The translations under genes were made by a program, and so were the position numbers. DNA of 15,234 nt from SCTD01 sp038256525 (lineage in GTDB: Bacteria; Actinomycetota; Actinomycetes; Mycobacteriales; SCTD01), in contig JBBSKF010000093.1 in assembly GCA_038256525.1 (NCBI GenBank), positions 1 through 15,234 of the forward strand, written 5' to 3'. How positions within the stretch are numbered: position 1 is the first letter of the stretch; every line of letters begins with the position of its first letter. Positions 12,895-15,234 of the stretch are shown piece after piece. Below the pieces are notes generated by a model. That model ran no database searches. It had not been told where the DNA came from and saw only the letters and a program-made list of their open reading frames with translations.

Positions 12895-13326
12895 GTGAGC
12901 ACTGTCCACGACCGTTCCTCGACACATGCCGGAGGGGGGGAGAGCTTCGAGCAGGTGCAGGCGACCGATGAGTTCCAAGGCCTGAAGCGCACCCTGCGCC
13001 GCTTCGTGTTCCCGGCCACCGCGCTGTTCCTCGGCTGGTACCTGCTTTACATCCTGCTCACGGCCTACGCCCGGGACTTCATGTCGACCAAGCTGATCGG
13101 CGAGATCAACGTCGCGTACGTCTTCGGGCTGTCGCAGTTCGTCTCGACGTTCGCCATCGCCTTCGTCTACTCGCGGTACGCCGAGAAGCGCTTCGACCCG
13201 ACCGCCGACACGATCCGGCACCGCCTCGAGGGGACGGTTCCGGCCGAGGCCACCGTCAAGCCCGCGAAGCCCCGAAAGCCCGCAAAGCCCACGCCGACCT
13301 CGACGGTCAAGGAGACCTCCACATGA
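12895..13326 (+). CDS. DUF485 domain membrane protein, ActP partner
   Basis: A 143-residue protein. Residues 17-105 match DUF485: a short lead-in (FQGLKRTLRRFVFPAT), helix one (ALFLGWYLLYILLTAYA), the conserved ARDFMSTKLIGEINVAYVFGLSQF loop and helix two (VSTFAIAFVYSRYAEKRFDP), where each quoted part is a separate sub-stretch of that domain. The tail is unusual, being Lys/Pro-rich (KPAKPRKPAKP) after residue 118. DUF485 proteins are co-encoded with ActP-type acetate symporters and are thought to assist them. GTG 12895 is supported by GGAG at 12886-12889. It overlaps the symporter start by four bases (ATGA). Confidence 0.9.
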   Translation: MSTVHDRSSTHAGGGESFEQVQATDEFQGLKRTLRRFVFPATALFLGWYLLYILLTAYARDFMSTKLIGEINVAYVFGLSQFVSTFAIAFVYSRYAEKRFDPTADTIRHRLEGTVPAEATVKPAKPRKPAKPTPTSTVKETST

Positions 13327-15005
13327 GCGCCCTCGCCGCCGCCGCCGACACCGTCGACGGGGGGCAGCGCGCCCTGACCATCTCGCTGTTCGTGATCTTC
13401 GTCGTGGCGACCCTGGTCATCACCATCAAGGCGAGCCGGAACAACGCGACCGCCGCCGACTTCTACTCCGGTGGCCGTTCGCTGACCGGCCCGCAGAACG
13501 GCGTGGCGATCGGCGGTGACTACATGTCGGCCGCGTCCTTCCTCGGCATCGCCGGCATCATCGCGCTCTCGGGATACGACGGGTTCCTTTACTCCATAGG
13601 ATTTCTCGTCGCGTGGCTCGTCGCCCTGCTGCTCGTCGCCGAACTGCTCCGCAACAGCGGGAAATACACGATGGCCGACGTCCTCGCGTTCCGGATGAAG
13701 CAGCGCCCCGTCCGGGTCGCGGCCGGCATCTCGACCATCACCGTCTCGATCTTCTACCTGCTCGCCCAGATGGTCGGTGCCGGCGCGCTGGTGACGCTGC
13801 TGCTAGGGGTGAGCAGCGACACCGCCAAGAACATCACCATCGTTGCGGTCGGCGCGCTGATGATCTTCTACGTCACGGTCGGCGGTATGAAGGGCACCAC
13901 CTGGGTGCAGATCATCAAGGCCGTGCTGCTGATGACCGGCACCAGCCTCGTGACCATCCTGGTGATGATCAAGTTTGGCGGCAGTGTCAGCGCGCTGCTC
14001 GGCGAGGCGGCGGCCCAGAGCGGCAAGGGCGATGCCTTCCTCAACCCCGGCCTGAAGTACGGCACCGACGCCCAGGGTCTGGCCGGCAAGCTCGACCTGA
14101 TCAGCCTCGGCATCGCCCTGGTGCTCGGCACCGCGGGGCTGCCGCACATCCTCACCCGGTTCTACACGGTGCCCGATGCGAAGGCCGCCCGGAAGTCGGT
14201 GCTGTGGGCGATCGGGATCATCGGCTCCTTCTACCTGATGACGATCTGCCTGGGCTTCGGTGCCGCGGCACTGGTGGGACCCGACGCCATCAAGGCCCAG
14301 AACCCGGCCGGCAACACCGCCGCCCCGCAGCTCGCCGAGGCGATCGGGCAGGAGTTCTTCGGCGATCTCGGCGGAACGCTGCTGCTCGCCATCATCGCCG
14401 CCGTCGCCTTCGCGACGATCCTCGCCGTGGTGGCCGGGTTGACGCTCGCGTCGTCGAGCTCGTTCGCCCACGACATCTACGCGTCGGTCATCAAGCGCGG
14501 TCAAGCCGACGAGAAGTCCGAGGTGCGGGTCGCCCGCATCGCGGCCTTCGCGATCGGCGGCACGGCGATCGTGCTGAGCATCTACGCGCAGAAGCTCAAC
14601 GTCGCGTTCCTCGTCGCTCTTGCCTTCGCCGTCGCCGCGTCGGGCAACCTGCCCGCCATCCTCTACAGCCTGTTCTGGAAGCGCTTCAACACGACCGGCG
14701 CGGTGTCCGCCATCTACGGCGGGCTGCTGTCCTCGGTGATCCTGGTGTTCTTCTCACCGGTGGTGTCCGGCAAGGTCACTCCCGGGGTCAACGGCGCGCC
14801 CGACGTCAGCGCCTCGCTGTTCGGGCTCGGGACCGACTTCTCCTGGTTCCCGTTGGAGAACCCGGGGCTGGTGTCCATCCCGTTCGGCTTCTTCTGCGGC
14901 TGGCTGGGCACCGTGCTGTCCAAGGAGCACAACGCCGAGAAGTACGCCGAGATGGAGGTCCGCTCGCTGACCGGCGCCGGCTCGGAGAAGGCGGTCCAGC
15001 ACTAA
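13323..15005 (+). CDS. actP: Cation/acetate symporter ActP-like (SSS family)
   Basis: A 560-residue sodium:solute symporter with about 13 membrane helices. Family markers are IGGDYMSAASFLGIAG near residue 60, the GGMKGTTWVQIIKAVLL stretch, and GTAGLPHILTRFYTVPDA near residue 277, all typical of ActP/MctC-type monocarboxylate carriers. Its closest companion in the window is the first symporter (10869-12566), with which it shares these motifs but not the long loop. It probably brings acetate, and perhaps pyruvate or propionate, into the cell, where the next gene (acetyl-CoA synthetase) would activate it. ATG 13323 overlaps the DUF485 stop. The substrate is inferred from family and the neighbouring acs gene. 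Confidence 0.92.
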   Translation: MSALAAAADTVDGGQRALTISLFVIFVVATLVITIKASRNNATAADFYSGGRSLTGPQNGVAIGGDYMSAASFLGIAGIIALSGYDGFLYSIGFLVAWLVALLLVAELLRNSGKYTMADVLAFRMKQRPVRVAAGISTITVSIFYLLAQMVGAGALVTLLLGVSSDTAKNITIVAVGALMIFYVTVGGMKGTTWVQIIKAVLLMTGTSLVTILVMIKFGGSVSALLGEAAAQSGKGDAFLNPGLKYGTDAQGLAGKLDLISLGIALVLGTAGLPHILTRFYTVPDAKAARKSVLWAIGIIGSFYLMTICLGFGAAALVGPDAIKAQNPAGNTAAPQLAEAIGQEFFGDLGGTLLLAIIAAVAFATILAVVAGLTLASSSSFAHDIYASVIKRGQADEKSEVRVARIAAFAIGGTAIVLSIYAQKLNVAFLVALAFAVAASGNLPAILYSLFWKRFNTTGAVSAIYGGLLSSVILVFFSPVVSGKVTPGVNGAPDVSASLFGLGTDFSWFPLENPGLVSIPFGFFCGWLGTVLSKEHNAEKYAEMEVRSLTGAGSEKAVQH

Positions 15006-15048
15006 CCTTCGCTCACTGTCCCCTTCGGCTTCATGGAAGGCCCTCCCC

Positions 15049-15234
15049 GTGATCCAGCAGACCGGCCTTGAAGCCCTGTCCAACGAGAGCCGCCGGTTCG
15101 AGCCACCGGCGGAGCTCGCAGCGAACGCCAACGTGACGGGCGACGCCTACGAGCAGGCGGCGACCGACCGGCTCGCGTTCTGGGCGGAGCAGGCCGGCCG
15201 GCTGGAGTGGGCCACGCCGTGGACCGAGATCGTC
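15049..15234 (+). CDS. acs: Acetyl-CoA synthetase, N-terminal part (right-truncated)
   Basis: The first 62 codons of an AMP-forming acetate-CoA ligase, open to the window edge. LSNESRRFEPPAELAANANV followed by FWAEQAGRLEWATPWTEIV is the conserved N-terminal region of actinobacterial Acs. The GTG start at 15049 is supported by GGAAGG at 15035-15040, eight bases upstream. The gene begins 43 nt after the ActP-like gene with no terminator between, so they are probably co-transcribed. The enzyme makes acetyl-CoA from acetate, ATP and CoA in the cytoplasm. The catalytic motifs lie beyond the window and cannot be checked. Confidence 0.88.
   Translation, partial: MIQQTGLEALSNESRRFEPPAELAANANVTGDAYEQAATDRLAFWAEQAGRLEWATPWTEIV

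Noticed and set aside
12624..12925. Gly-rich small proteins encoded by the tandem array
   Set aside because: Several frames are open only because the repeat unit lacks stops. No ribosome binding site or conserved sequence supports them.
13613..15052. 479-codon plus-strand frame inside the ActP-like gene
   Set aside because: It is the +2 shadow of the symporter, very rich in Arg, Gly and His, with no family resemblance.
1..15234. Insertion sequence, phage or defence island
   Set aside because: No transposase, integrase, terminal inverted repeats or defence genes are present. The only nuclease is the common DUF222/HNH type.

Overview
The window is very GC-rich, with dense GTG and ATG starts, 4-nt start/stop overlaps and several apparently leaderless promoters. 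All of this points to a high-GC Gram-positive bacterium (Actinomycetota). The central block reproduces the Mycobacterium tuberculosis gene order Rv3654c to Rv3662c, which is also kept in Streptomyces. The abundance of DUF222/HNH genes in this phylum agrees, but I cannot name a genus from the sequence.

Layout. (1) Bases 2-946, plus strand: the distal part of a DUF222/HNH endonuclease gene cut by the window edge and interrupted by an in-frame TGA at 143-145. (2) Bases 1022-6181, minus strand: a complete actinobacterial Tad/Flp pilus locus. Transcription order is ssd (TadZ-like), tadA, tadB, tadC, a 165-nt gap, a DUF4244 Flp pilin, a GC-rich hairpin, tadE and a TadE-like gene. (3) Bases 6182-6534: a divergent intergenic region with two perfect actinobacterial DnaA-box-like sequences and a 13-bp hairpin with a G8T loop. 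(4) Bases 6535-7326, plus strand: a HAD-IB hydrolase (Rv3661-like). (5) Bases 7327-7642: a gene-free stretch between convergent genes. It has a promoter-like sequence, internal stems and a strong terminator-like hairpin, exactly where mycobacteria encode the RNA-polymerase-binding RNA Ms1 (MTS2823/ncRv13661). (6) Bases 7643-8479, minus strand: an Rv3662c-like protein of unknown function. (7) Bases 8550-15234, plus strand: a LytS-type histidine kinase and a LytTR response regulator, then a small membrane protein with a sodium:solute symporter. After a 328-nt intergenic region come a DUF485 protein with a second, ActP-type symporter, and the start of acetyl-CoA synthetase.

How the parts work together. 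The minus-strand block should build a Flp/Tad pilus or related secretion fibre. TadA supplies the ATPase, TadB and TadC the inner-membrane platform, the Flp and TadE prepilins the subunits, and the Ssd/TadZ protein localisation. No prepilin peptidase is present here. The plus-strand block reads as a carboxylate (acetate or similar) sensing, uptake and activation unit: a two-component system, two DUF485-like/symporter pairs and Acs.

The most interesting non-coding signals are the Ms1-position RNA candidate, a seven-copy G-rich 12-bp tandem array beside a compound inverted repeat between the two symporter modules, and paired CTGTGGAC motifs in both non-coding gaps of the pilus locus.
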